From: Pseudomonadales bacterium
GTDB taxonomy: Bacteria; Pseudomonadota; Gammaproteobacteria; Pseudomonadales; Halieaceae
Assembly (NCBI GenBank): GCA_024234675.1
Contig: JACKNU010000010.1
Coordinates: 1-64,000 of the forward strand
Reading direction: 5' to 3'
DNA: 64,000 nucleotides
The notes under the pieces were generated by a model, which did not search any database, was not told the origin of the DNA, and saw nothing but the letters and a program-made list of their open reading frames with translations. The position numbers and the translations under genes were made by a program. Positions 16,270 to 24,874 of the stretch are shown one piece after another. Numbering within the stretch: the first letter of the stretch is position 1; each line of letters starts with the position of its first letter.

Positions 16270-17898
16270 ATGAAAACCATGTTTAAGCCTCTCGGCCTTG
16301 CCGCCGCAGTAGCTGCTGTTTCAGCGGGCTACGCGGGTGTGGCAAACGCCCAGACTACGCAGTCCATTGGTCAATTGGGTGACCTGGGCATCATCCCTTA
16401 TTACACTGTCGAAGGTAACTGGGTAACCGGTGTACACATCATCAACAGCAGCGACCTGACCCAGGTTGTCAAGCTGCGCCTGCGTCGCGCACCTGACTCT
16501 GCTGACGCCCTCGACTTCAACCTGATCATGTCTCCGAAGGACGAGTGGACCGGTTTTATCGACGATTCCACCGGTGACCTCGTGTTCGCCACCGACGATA
16601 ACACCTGTACCGCCCCGATCCGTGAAGACGGTCGTTTCCCGATGCCCTTCATCTTCCGTGAAGGCGCTGAGGAAGGGTACATCGAAGTTATCGGCATGGG
16701 TTCCGCCGCCGACAACACCGCTATCGCCTACGCTGCCAAGCACGTTGCTGGTGTGCCCCGTGATTGCGGCGCTGTAGCCAGCAACTTCTTTGCCAATGGC
16801 GTAGCCAGCACCACCAAGGGTATTGTCGACAACGCCAACTCAGTACAGGCTGTGGCTGACGTATCACAGTACAGCACTTCTGTAGGCAGTGTTTGTACCC
16901 CGGCAGCTACTCCTGCCAACGCAGGCATTCCCGGCGTTTGTAACAACACTTACACCGACGCAGAGAACGGCCTGAAGGTTTCCTACTTCTTCCGTGACGC
17001 GACTGCCGGTACCGAAATGGGTAACAACGCAGTACACATCGCTGACTTCTCTGCCGATCCCTGGATGAGCAACCAGGAAACCGGCCTGTTCAGCGGCGAC
17101 GTGTACGGCTTCGACTTCCCCGACCTGGACGGTGGTCCCTGGGTGGGTGCGGACTTCGGTGCTACCCTGCGCGGCACCTACAACAACCTGCGTGACGGTG
17201 CTGTCCTGGGTGTTGCCAGCGTCCTGAACGACTGGTCTGTCGCCTCGGCTCGCAACGTGTCCACCGACTGGGTTGTCACCCTGCCCGGCCAGTACACCAT
17301 GATCGACTACATCACCTGGGCCGCTGGCGCAGGTCTGGACTTCGATAACTGTGCCACCCTGAATGACCCCAACACCGCCGGTGACGACTCCATCGCTGCC
17401 TGTGACTTCCGGGACATTCCGGTAACCGCAGCTATCACCCTGTACGATCGTGAAGAAGGCGAAATCGTGCCCGAAGACGGTGACCTGGTGATTTCACCTG
17501 CACCGCCCAGCGAGCGCAACGAACTGATCCTGCCCTACGAGGTTAACGTGATCCAGTGGACCGATGGTACCCAGGATCCGGTACTGCCCAGCAGCTACGC
17601 CACTACCGTTGACCCCAGCGTGCTGGGTGAGTTCGGCTGGGCTTCCCTGGCTGTCAGCAGCACCGACGACTGGACTCAGGTTGTGTGCCAGTTCAAGGGT
17701 GTCGACGACACCACCTGGGACAACGCTCCGACCCTGGCACCGAACGCCTCACAGGCTCCCCTGTGTGTGTCCGCTACCGGCGGTGTACCGATGGTTGGCT
17801 TCGTTGCCTGGCAGCGTAGCTTCCCGTCCAACCCGGATGCCAACTACGGCCGCCTGGTTGAGCACAGCTTCACCTCAGGTGCTACTACTGCCCCGTAA
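16270..17898 (+). CDS. Abundant exported surface-protein candidate, unknown family
   Basis: 542 residues with a clear Sec signal peptide (LAAAVAAVSAGYAGVANA|QTTQ). I do not recognise a named family. The mature protein is acidic, Thr/Asp/Gly-rich and mostly beta. Near the N-terminus it has GIIPYYTVEGNWVTGVHI and a strand-rich segment (LRLRRAPDSADALDFNLIM), a pattern I associate with uncharacterised surface proteins. It has eight cysteines, an even number that suits disulfide bonds outside the cytoplasm. There is no C-terminal anchor, LPXTG, autotransporter barrel or PEP-CTERM signal. Codon choice (GCT, GGT, GTA, CGT more frequent) differs from its neighbours, as in highly expressed genes. Its own strong promoter and terminator make it a monocistronic unit. 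Its position next to the T2SS suggests, but does not prove, that it is a T2SS substrate or surface-layer protein. Confidence 0.75.
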   Translation: MKTMFKPLGLAAAVAAVSAGYAGVANAQTTQSIGQLGDLGIIPYYTVEGNWVTGVHIINSSDLTQVVKLRLRRAPDSADALDFNLIMSPKDEWTGFIDDSTGDLVFATDDNTCTAPIREDGRFPMPFIFREGAEEGYIEVIGMGSAADNTAIAYAAKHVAGVPRDCGAVASNFFANGVASTTKGIVDNANSVQAVADVSQYSTSVGSVCTPAATPANAGIPGVCNNTYTDAENGLKVSYFFRDATAGTEMGNNAVHIADFSADPWMSNQETGLFSGDVYGFDFPDLDGGPWVGADFGATLRGTYNNLRDGAVLGVASVLNDWSVASARNVSTDWVVTLPGQYTMIDYITWAAGAGLDFDNCATLNDPNTAGDDSIAACDFRDIPVTAAITLYDREEGEIVPEDGDLVISPAPPSERNELILPYEVNVIQWTDGTQDPVLPSSYATTVDPSVLGEFGWASLAVSSTDDWTQVVCQFKGVDDTTWDNAPTLAPNASQAPLCVSATGGVPMVGFVAWQRSFPSNPDANYGRLVEHSFTSGATTAP

Positions 17899-17923
17899 TA
17901 CGGTCGCAGTTTGAACCAAGCGA

Positions 17924-17954
17924 AGCCGACGCCGCAAGGCGTCGGCTTTTTTTT
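17924..17954 (+). terminator. Rho-independent terminator
   Basis: Perfect 10-bp stem AGCCGACGCC / GGCGTCGGCT with a GCAA tetraloop, followed by eight T. It closes the exported-protein transcript. Confidence 0.95.
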
Positions 17955-17980
17955 GGCTGATGTCAGGAGAAATTGACAAT

Positions 17981-18880
17981 ATGAAATTGATTTTTAACGC
18001 CTTGCTGTTGTGGTCCTTGTCGCTGGCTGCTGTCGCCGCCGGGGATGTGGTGGAAGACGGCGGCGTCGGCTTATCCCGGGAGGAACTGGAGTACATCGTC
18101 AAGTCCTGGAGTCCGGAGATGCAACAGGCCGCGGCCGATGATGCCGGTGATCGCATCGAACTGCTGAACATGGCCCTGGCCAACAAGAAGCTGGCGGCCA
18201 TGGCGCCTACCTCACCGCCGGCGGAGGGCGACAGCGAGGCCTACTGGCGCCTGCAGTTTTCGATCCGCAACGCACAGAGCAAGTACGTGGTGCAGCAGTA
18301 CCTGGCGTCACTGGATATTCCCGATATGTCCGAGCTGGCGGCGGAGCGCTACGAGACCCAGAAAGACAAGTATGCGCTGGTGCCGGAAACGCGCATGGCG
18401 TCGCATATCCTGCTGCTGTGTACGCCCGGCTCCTGCGACAGGGAAGCACGGCGGGCGGAGGCGGAGCAGATCCTCGCCGAGCTGGAGGCGGGGGCCGATT
18501 TCGGCGAACTGGCCGGCAAGTATTCCGAGGACAAGGCCAGCAAGGACAAGGGCGGTCGCTTCGACCGCTGGGTGAAACTGGGTGAGGCCCAGGTGGACCC
18601 GCACTTCGTGGCGGGCATGTACGAGATAGAAAACGTGGGCGACCACGGCGGCATCGTCGATACCCGTTTCGGCCTGCATATCATCCAGCTGGACGGTATC
18701 AAAGAGGCACATTACAAGCCTTTCGAGGAGGTCAGGGACCAGATCATTGCCACCCTGCGCAAGGAGTACGTCGACCTGGCGGCCAAGGAATTCGATGCCG
18801 GTTTCCGCTTTACCGATGATACTTATATTGACACTGAAGCGGTCGAGGAAATACTGGCGCCCTACAAGACTGCCCAGTAG
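17981..18880 (+). CDS. Periplasmic parvulin-type peptidyl-prolyl isomerase
   Basis: 299 residues from ATG 17981, which gives a signal peptide MKLIFNALLLWSLSLAAVAA; an ATG at 17960 would add seven residues before it. AGGAG lies 11 bases upstream. An N-terminal helical SurA/PpiC-like part is followed by one parvulin domain (MASHILLLC, ADFGELAGKYSEDKASKDKG, then TRFGLHIIQLD). It should act as a PPIase and chaperone on exported proteins. It starts 27 bases after the terminator of the abundant exported protein, so it is a likely folding factor for it. It carries its own terminator. Confidence 0.88.
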   Translation: MKLIFNALLLWSLSLAAVAAGDVVEDGGVGLSREELEYIVKSWSPEMQQAAADDAGDRIELLNMALANKKLAAMAPTSPPAEGDSEAYWRLQFSIRNAQSKYVVQQYLASLDIPDMSELAAERYETQKDKYALVPETRMASHILLLCTPGSCDREARRAEAEQILAELEAGADFGELAGKYSEDKASKDKGGRFDRWVKLGEAQVDPHFVAGMYEIENVGDHGGIVDTRFGLHIIQLDGIKEAHYKPFEEVRDQIIATLRKEYVDLAAKEFDAGFRFTDDTYIDTEAVEEILAPYKTAQ

Positions 18881-18892
18881 CTCAGGCTGCCC

Positions 18893-18920
18893 GGGCCCCG
18901 CGGCAAGCGGGGCCCATTTT
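18893..18920 (+). terminator. Rho-independent terminator
   Basis: 9-bp stem GGGCCCCGC / GCGGGGCCC with a GGCAA loop, followed by ATTTT. It closes the isomerase gene and separates it from the glycan locus. A TAGAAT -10-like hexamer at 18955-18960 may start the next transcript, but no good -35 is visible. Confidence 0.8.
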
Positions 18921-18988
18921 CACGGCCTTCGAGCGCATGCCAATCGCGGCGTGATAGAATTCCGTCTCCACTCAATCGATGCCATACA

Positions 18989-20146
18989 ATGCGCGTTTCC
19001 GGTAATCAATCCCTCTTGATCGTCACAGGTATGCACCGCTCGGGCACCTCCGCCCTGTGTGCCGCTCTGGACGCCTGTGGCGTGTCTTTCGGGGACCGCC
19101 TGCTGGGCGCCATCGCCGGTGTGAATGACGAGGGCTTCTGGGAAGACGCGGAGGTGGTCGCACTCAACGAGCAGCTGCTGGCGCTCGGCGGCGCTACCTG
19201 GTACGCGCCTGCCCCCGGTGTCGTCGACTGGGATGACGACAGGTTTCACCCCGCCATGGAGCGAGCGGCGCAGCTGCTGGGTGCGGGCTTCGGCGCCGGC
19301 CCGGTGTGCGCAGCCAAGGACCCGCGATTCTGCCTGACGCTGCCTTTCTGGCTGGCCGTGTGCAGGGACATGGGCCTGGCTGTCCAGGTCTGCGTGATCG
19401 AGCGGGCGCCGCTGGAGGTGGCCCGCTCCCTGCTGAAACGCGATGCCTTTCCCCTGGGCTACGGCCTGCGCCTGTGCAGCGCCTACCGCGCTTCGCTGGT
19501 GTCGGCGTTGCCCGCAGACGCCCTGCGGGTCAGTTACGATGAGCTGCTGGCTGATACGGCGGCGGTTATGCAGCGCCTGGGCGACACCCTGCCGCTGGAC
19601 GTGAATCCGGAAAAACTGGCTGCGGGGGTGCGCCCGGAGCTGCGCCACCAGCTGAGCGGCTCCCCGGGCGGTGCGCCGCCGGAGGCGGCAGCCACAGACC
19701 CCGCCGCGGCGGGACTCGAGGACGCCATCGCCAGCGGCTATCCCGCGGACCAGGTCATGGCGGAGTTTGCCCGGGAACTGGTGGCGCGGGGCTTGGAATT
19801 GTCCCGGGTGGGCGCGGCCCACAGCGAGGCCCTGGCCACTCTCGATGCGCGCGACGCCGATGTGGCGGCCCTTAGTGCGGAACACCGCAAGGCCCTGGCG
19901 ACGATAGGGCAACGCGACAGGGAGATAGAGGCGCTCGCGGCGGAGCACCGCCGGGCGCTGGCCACTATCGACGAGCGGGATGAGCAGATTCGTGAGTTCG
20001 ACCGGCGGCTGGCGCAGATCGGCGCGGAGCACAGCCATGCCCTGGAGGTTATTCGCGAGCGCGATGCGCAGCTGGACTATCTCTACAACCTGCCCGGGCT
20101 TGGGCTGGTCATCAGGGCGTTGAGAAAAAAGCATGCGCAAGGTTGA
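18989..20146 (+). CDS. Sulfotransferase-fold protein with tandem-repeat coiled coil
   Basis: 385 residues. The N-terminal domain has the nucleotide loop VTGMHRSGTSALCAAL at about 12-27 and the 3'-phosphate segment VIERAPLEVARSLLKRD near 136-152, as in the sulfotransferase family of glycan loci. After a Pro/Ala linker the C-terminal 110 residues form about four degenerate repeats of 20-28 residues, each with an AEHRRALATIDERD-like core, predicted as a long coiled coil. The last residues (LPGLGLVIRALRKK) look amphipathic and could touch the membrane. It overlaps the next glycosyltransferase by 14 bases. The coiled coil may hold glycan-modifying enzymes together; that is inference. Confidence 0.78.
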   Translation: MRVSGNQSLLIVTGMHRSGTSALCAALDACGVSFGDRLLGAIAGVNDEGFWEDAEVVALNEQLLALGGATWYAPAPGVVDWDDDRFHPAMERAAQLLGAGFGAGPVCAAKDPRFCLTLPFWLAVCRDMGLAVQVCVIERAPLEVARSLLKRDAFPLGYGLRLCSAYRASLVSALPADALRVSYDELLADTAAVMQRLGDTLPLDVNPEKLAAGVRPELRHQLSGSPGGAPPEAAATDPAAAGLEDAIASGYPADQVMAEFARELVARGLELSRVGAAHSEALATLDARDADVAALSAEHRKALATIGQRDREIEALAAEHRRALATIDERDEQIREFDRRLAQIGAEHSHALEVIRERDAQLDYLYNLPGLGLVIRALRKKHAQG

Positions 20147-22337
20147 CGTCGTCGTCCCGGTCTACAAGGGTCTGGAGGAGACCCGGCGCTGCCTGACATC
20201 GGTGCTGGCCACCATCGACCCGGCCTGGGCCCGGGTGGTGGTGCTCAATGACGGCTCCCCCGACCCCGTGATTGCCGACTACCTGCGTGAACTGGACGCG
20301 GCCCACGACGAGCTGGTGCTGTTGGAAAACGAGCGGAATCTCGGCTTCGTGGCCACGGTCAACCGCGGTATGCAGTACGACCTGCAGCGGGACGTGTTGC
20401 TGCTGAACAGCGATGTGGAGGTGGCCAACGACTGGCTGCGGCGCCTGCGCGAGGCGGCCTACCAGCATGAGCGGGTGGCCAGCGTCACACCCTTTTCCAA
20501 CAATGCCACCATTTTCAGTTTCCCCGATTTCTGCAGTGACAATCCCCTGCTGTTCGGCCTGTCGGTGGCCGAGCTCGACGCCTGCTTCGCCGGGCAGTTC
20601 GGCACCGGGGACGTGATTCCCGTGCCCACCGGGGTGGGCTGCTGCATGTACCTGCCGCGGGATTGCCTGGATGCGGTGGGGTTCTTCGACGAGGAGACCT
20701 TCGGCCGCGGCTACGGCGAGGAAAACGACTGGTGCCAGCGCGCCGAGCGGGCGGGCTGGCGCAACCTGCACCTGGCGAACTGCTTCGTCTATCACGCCGG
20801 TGGCGTCAGTTTCGGGGCCGAGCAGCGGGAGCGGGTGGACAGGGCCCAGCAACTGCTGGCCCGCAAGCACCCGCGCTACGCCGGCGACGTGGCCCAGTAC
20901 CTGGCCGCGGACCCGGCCCGGGAGAAGCGGGGGCAGGCGCTGCTGGCCCTGGTGGCCGCCAGCAATCTGCCGAAAATCCTGATGATTTCCCACAAGCTGG
21001 GCGGCGGCGCCCAGCAGCACGTGGACGAGCTGGCGCAGTTGTACAGCGGCCAGGCCCTGTGCCTGCAGCTGATCCCGGAGCGCGAGGGCGAATCGGTCCT
21101 GCTCACCTGCTACGACGGCGGGCGCCATCTGCAGGACGGCCTGCATTTCGAGGTGCCGGGGGAGTACGACAAGCTGCTGCAGCTGCTGTCCGCGCTGGGG
21201 GTAGGGCGGGTGCACTTCCACCACACCATGGGCCTGCCGCCACGCATATGGCTGCTGGCCCGGGACCTGGGCTGCGGCTGTGACCTGACTGTGCACGACT
21301 ATTACCTGGTCAACGGCAATCCCACCCTCACCGACGCCAACGCGCGCTACGTCAGCGAGCGGCGCGAGGATTTCGACGCGGCCTGTGCCGGACACTACCC
21401 CCTGCCGCCGGGGGTGGATGCCCGGCAGTGGCGCGACAACCAGCGCCTGCTGGTGGAAAATGCGGATCGGGTTATTTTTCCGTCGCTGGATGCCCGCCGC
21501 CGCTTCAGCGAATTTTTCAGCGTCAGGTCGGCGGTGGCCGCCTGGCATCCCGACTACCGGCTGTCGCAGCCCTATCCCGAACCGCGCTGGGCTTTCCCCG
21601 CGGGCCGCCCCCTGCGCGTACTGGTGCTGGGCGCCCTCAGCCGGGAAAAGGGGGCCGACATCCTGGAGGCGGTGGCCGCGGGGATGGCGGGCCGGGATAT
21701 GGAATTCCACCTGCTGGGTTACGCCTACCGGGCCCTGGAGGGCGGGGTGATTACCCATGGGCCCTATCGCAACGGCGAGGTCTATCGGCTGGTGGAGGAA
21801 ATCGCCCCGGACGTGGTCTGGTACCCGGCCCAGTGGCCCGAGACCTACAGCTATACGCTCAGCATCGCCCTGCACTGCGGCCTGCCGGTGGTGGTGCCGG
21901 ACATAGGGGCCTTTCCCGAGCGGGTGGCAGGGCGCGCCGCCAGTGTGGTGCTGCCCTGGGACACGTCCCCGGCCGACCTGCTGGTCTTCTGGCAGGCCGT
22001 GCTGGAGCGGCGCGCCCTGCCCTCGGGGGCCGCACAGGACCGCCCGGCGACGCCTGTGGATGAGCAGGACCCGGCCTTCTACCAGGGTGACTACCTGCGG
22101 CCGGTGGTCGCCAACAGCACTGTCCTGGACAGGGCCATACTGGATGGGCTGGTCGACAACTACCGCGCCTCCCGGGCCGGACTGTCGCGCTCCGAGCGCC
22201 TGCTGCGCCGCCTCTGGCAGCTCAGTCGCTCGCCGCTGGTGGCCCGCTGTGTCGCCCTGATACCCTTTGGCCTGAAGCAGTCTTTCAAGCGACGACTGTC
22301 CTCGCGCCCCATGCACGACATCGTTCACAAGGAGTGA
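20133..22337 (+). CDS. Two-domain glycosyltransferase (GT2 + GT4-like)
   Basis: 734 residues. Residues 1 to about 270 are a GT-A domain of family 2 (VDVVVPVYKGLEETRRCL, LNDGSPDP, NERNLGFVATVNRGM, LLNSDVEV as metal-binding DxD, GRGYGEENDWCQRAERAG as acceptor and base loop). From about 285 on there is a GT-B fold (KILMISHKLGGGAQQHVDEL, VLVLGALSREKGADILEAV, and a typical donor-site end). It could add two different sugars in sequence to a glycan. Cytosolic. It overlaps the coiled-coil sulfotransferase gene by 14 bases. Sugar specificity cannot be read. Confidence 0.87.
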   Translation: MRKVDVVVPVYKGLEETRRCLTSVLATIDPAWARVVVLNDGSPDPVIADYLRELDAAHDELVLLENERNLGFVATVNRGMQYDLQRDVLLLNSDVEVANDWLRRLREAAYQHERVASVTPFSNNATIFSFPDFCSDNPLLFGLSVAELDACFAGQFGTGDVIPVPTGVGCCMYLPRDCLDAVGFFDEETFGRGYGEENDWCQRAERAGWRNLHLANCFVYHAGGVSFGAEQRERVDRAQQLLARKHPRYAGDVAQYLAADPAREKRGQALLALVAASNLPKILMISHKLGGGAQQHVDELAQLYSGQALCLQLIPEREGESVLLTCYDGGRHLQDGLHFEVPGEYDKLLQLLSALGVGRVHFHHTMGLPPRIWLLARDLGCGCDLTVHDYYLVNGNPTLTDANARYVSERREDFDAACAGHYPLPPGVDARQWRDNQRLLVENADRVIFPSLDARRRFSEFFSVRSAVAAWHPDYRLSQPYPEPRWAFPAGRPLRVLVLGALSREKGADILEAVAAGMAGRDMEFHLLGYAYRALEGGVITHGPYRNGEVYRLVEEIAPDVVWYPAQWPETYSYTLSIALHCGLPVVVPDIGAFPERVAGRAASVVLPWDTSPADLLVFWQAVLERRALPSGAAQDRPATPVDEQDPAFYQGDYLRPVVANSTVLDRAILDGLVDNYRASRAGLSRSERLLRRLWQLSRSPLVARCVALIPFGLKQSFKRRLSSRPMHDIVHKE

Positions 22338-22365
22338 AGCGGGGCCCTGGGGCCTCCGGAAAATT

Positions 22366-23472
22366 ATGGCGACGGTATACCTTCACATCGGTGCCCCGAA
22401 AACGGCCACCTCGACCCTGCAGCGGGTGCTGGCGAGAAACTACCAGCGCCTGCTGCGCCAGGGCGTGCTGTACCCGAAGTTGCTGCGCCACGGCGATGCC
22501 CACCACACCCTGGTCTGCGACCTGATACAGGCTTACCAGGGTCACAGCATGGCGGACCTGTGGTATGGCGAACGCACCCGCGGCGCCGCCTGGGATGACC
22601 TGCAGCGGGAAATCGGGCAGCACGAAGGGCAGGTGGACAAGATCATCCTGAGTTCCGAGCTGTTCTTTGGCCAGACCCAGAAGCTGGAGGACATGCTGGC
22701 TGACATCCGCCACCGTCTCAGCGGGCACGAACTCAAGGTCGTGGTCTACCTGCGCCGCCAGGACCAGTTGTACAGCTCGTTCTACAACCAGGACGTCAAG
22801 GGCGCCAGGCAGTGGGCTTTCAGCGCCTACCAGTTCTACCAGACGCACCAGCTGTTTCGCCACCACTACGACGAGCTGCTGGGCATCTGGGGGGACGCGG
22901 TGGGGCGGGACAATATACTGATCCGTCCCTACGAGTCCGGGCGCTGGGTGGGCGGTGATATCGTGCAGGATTTTTGTGCCCTGACCGGGATTGAGCTGGC
23001 CGGCAGCGGCGAGCTCAGCGTGAACGAGAGCCTCGGGCCCAACCAGTTGTATATCAAGCGCTGCCTCAACCGGGTCGGCTATGACAAGGGTGAAAACGAG
23101 AACGTGCTGGCCCTGCTGCTGGCGGCCTGCCCGGAGGCGCACGGCGAGCACTGCATGTATGTGCACCGGGGCCTATACCGCGACTACCGTTTGCACTGGA
23201 TACAGGTGAACAAACACCTGTCCCGGGACTACCTGGAAGGAGAGGCACTGTTTGCCGAGCCCATCCCGCCACCGGAAAAGATCGCCGTCTACCAGACCGA
23301 CCCCCAGGCCCTGCTGCAGTTCCTGCTGCAGCTGTATGATTATTTCGACCGCCCCGGGCTGGAGCGACACCGCAGCCTGTTCGCCCGGGCCATGCTGCTG
23401 ATGCTGGCGGAACAGGACCTGTGGGAAGAGTTCGGCGCGGCCCGCCGGGAGACGCTCGGCCAATGGTTATAG
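22366..23472 (+). CDS. Sulfotransferase-like protein
   Basis: 368 residues. YLHIGAPKTATSTLQRVL at residues 4-21 is the phosphosulfate loop of the form seen in glycan-locus sulfotransferases, with Thr/Ser after the Lys. VVYLRRQDQLYSSFYNQDVK near residue 125-144 is the 3'-phosphate segment (RRQDQLYSS in place of RDPVERxxS). The C-terminal 200 residues are helical and unassigned. It follows the glycosyltransferase by 28 bases. Acceptor unknown. Confidence 0.72.
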   Translation: MATVYLHIGAPKTATSTLQRVLARNYQRLLRQGVLYPKLLRHGDAHHTLVCDLIQAYQGHSMADLWYGERTRGAAWDDLQREIGQHEGQVDKIILSSELFFGQTQKLEDMLADIRHRLSGHELKVVVYLRRQDQLYSSFYNQDVKGARQWAFSAYQFYQTHQLFRHHYDELLGIWGDAVGRDNILIRPYESGRWVGGDIVQDFCALTGIELAGSGELSVNESLGPNQLYIKRCLNRVGYDKGENENVLALLLAACPEAHGEHCMYVHRGLYRDYRLHWIQVNKHLSRDYLEGEALFAEPIPPPEKIAVYQTDPQALLQFLLQLYDYFDRPGLERHRSLFARAMLLMLAEQDLWEEFGAARRETLGQWL

Positions 23473-23509
23473 GTTTGCCCCGCGCGGCCCGCTGCGACAG
23501 TAGCCACAG

Positions 23510-24757
23510 GTGAGTCCCTCCGGCCACCCCTGGCGCGACGCCGTGCTCAACCGGCGCATGCTGATCTGTATCTTCACCGGCTTTTCCTCGGGCATGCCGC
23601 TGTACGTGCTGTTCCAGCTGGTGCCCGCCTGGCTGAAGGAGGGCGGTGTCTCCCTCACCGAGATCGGCCTGTTCGCCCTGGTGGGTATTCCCTACACCTG
23701 GAAATTTGTCTGGGCGCCGCTGATGGATCGCTGGATACCGCCGTTCCTGGGGCGGCGCCGGGGCTGGATGCTGGTCTGCCAGCTGGCCCTGCTGTTGTGC
23801 ATAGGCGTGCTGGGCATGTACCAGCCCGCCCAGTCCACCTGGCTGATCGCCTGGCTGGCGGTGGCGGTGGCGTTTTTCAGTGCCAGCCAGGATGTGGCCC
23901 TGGATGCCTTCCGGCGGGAGATTCTCCCCGACGAGGAACTGGGCCTGGGCAATGCCGTGCATGTGCAGGCCTACCGGGTTTCCAGCCTGGTGCCGGGTTC
24001 CCTGTCCTTGATCCTGGCGGATATCCTGCCCTGGTCCAGCGTGTTCTGGATAACGGGCGCGTTCATGGCGGTGGGAATCGCCATGACCCTGCTGGTGCGC
24101 GAGCCGGACTCCGAGCTGCCCACCGGCACCGGCCTGCGCGAGGCGGTGATCGCGCCCTTTGCCGAGTACCTGGCGCGGCGGGGCTGGTCCGGGCTGCTGC
24201 TGGTGCTGGGCTTCATGTTTTTTTACAAGATCGGTGACAACATGGCCACCGCCCTGGCCACGCCGTTCTACCTGGACATGGGCTTCAGCAAGACCCAGAT
24301 CGGCTTGGTGGCCAAGCACGCGGCCCTGTGGCCGGCAATTTTTGGCGGCCTGCTGGGAGGCCTGTTGATGGTTCGGTTGGGAATCAATCGCTCCCTGTGG
24401 CTGTTCGGCGTGGTGCAGGTGGTGAGCATCCTGGGCTTCGCGGTGCTCGCCAGCCATGGCGACGTGCTGTGGATGCTGGCGGTGGTGATCAGCTTTGAGT
24501 ACCTCGGCGTGGGCATGGGTACCGCCGCCTTTACCGCGTTTATCGCCAGGGAGACCAGCAAGACCTACGCCGCCACCCAGTTCGCCCTGTTCACGGCCCT
24601 GGCGGCGCTGCCGCGCACCTTTGCCAATGCCAGTACCGGGGTGATCGTCGAGCAGGTCGGCTGGTTCAACTTTTTCCTGTTTTGCGCCCTGATCGCCCTA
24701 CCGGGTATGGTGCTGCTGATCTGGGTGGCACCCTGGCGCAGTGCGGACGGGCGATAA
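23510..24757 (+). CDS. AmpG-type MFS permease
   Basis: 415 residues with twelve hydrophobic segments. The start is a GTG. FTGFSSGMPLYVLFQLVPAW, KFVWAPLMDRWIPPFLGRRR and ASQDVALDAFRREIL match the AmpG family, which imports anhydromuropeptides into the cytoplasm for wall recycling. Several AmpG paralogues exist in many marine gammaproteobacteria, and some may carry other glycan pieces. It sits between glycan genes with a 37-base gap upstream and 117 bases downstream, so it may be a passenger or a recycling transporter for the locus. Confidence 0.85.
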   Translation: MSPSGHPWRDAVLNRRMLICIFTGFSSGMPLYVLFQLVPAWLKEGGVSLTEIGLFALVGIPYTWKFVWAPLMDRWIPPFLGRRRGWMLVCQLALLLCIGVLGMYQPAQSTWLIAWLAVAVAFFSASQDVALDAFRREILPDEELGLGNAVHVQAYRVSSLVPGSLSLILADILPWSSVFWITGAFMAVGIAMTLLVREPDSELPTGTGLREAVIAPFAEYLARRGWSGLLLVLGFMFFYKIGDNMATALATPFYLDMGFSKTQIGLVAKHAALWPAIFGGLLGGLLMVRLGINRSLWLFGVVQVVSILGFAVLASHGDVLWMLAVVISFEYLGVGMGTAAFTAFIARETSKTYAATQFALFTALAALPRTFANASTGVIVEQVGWFNFFLFCALIALPGMVLLIWVAPWRSADGR

Positions 24758-24874
24758 TTTCTCGGCGAATACCGGCATGGCAGGCTGTTCGCTGGTAAAC
24801 TGCGCGCCACAGGCGCGGCCGGCGGTAATACACCGGGCTGATGCGGTTCAAACCTATAACAAGAGCAGGGGCTG

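Noticed and set aside
20112..22328. 738-codon reverse open frame opposite the two-domain glycosyltransferase
   Set aside because: Same type of shadow; the plus-strand frame has full GT2 and GT-B motifs.
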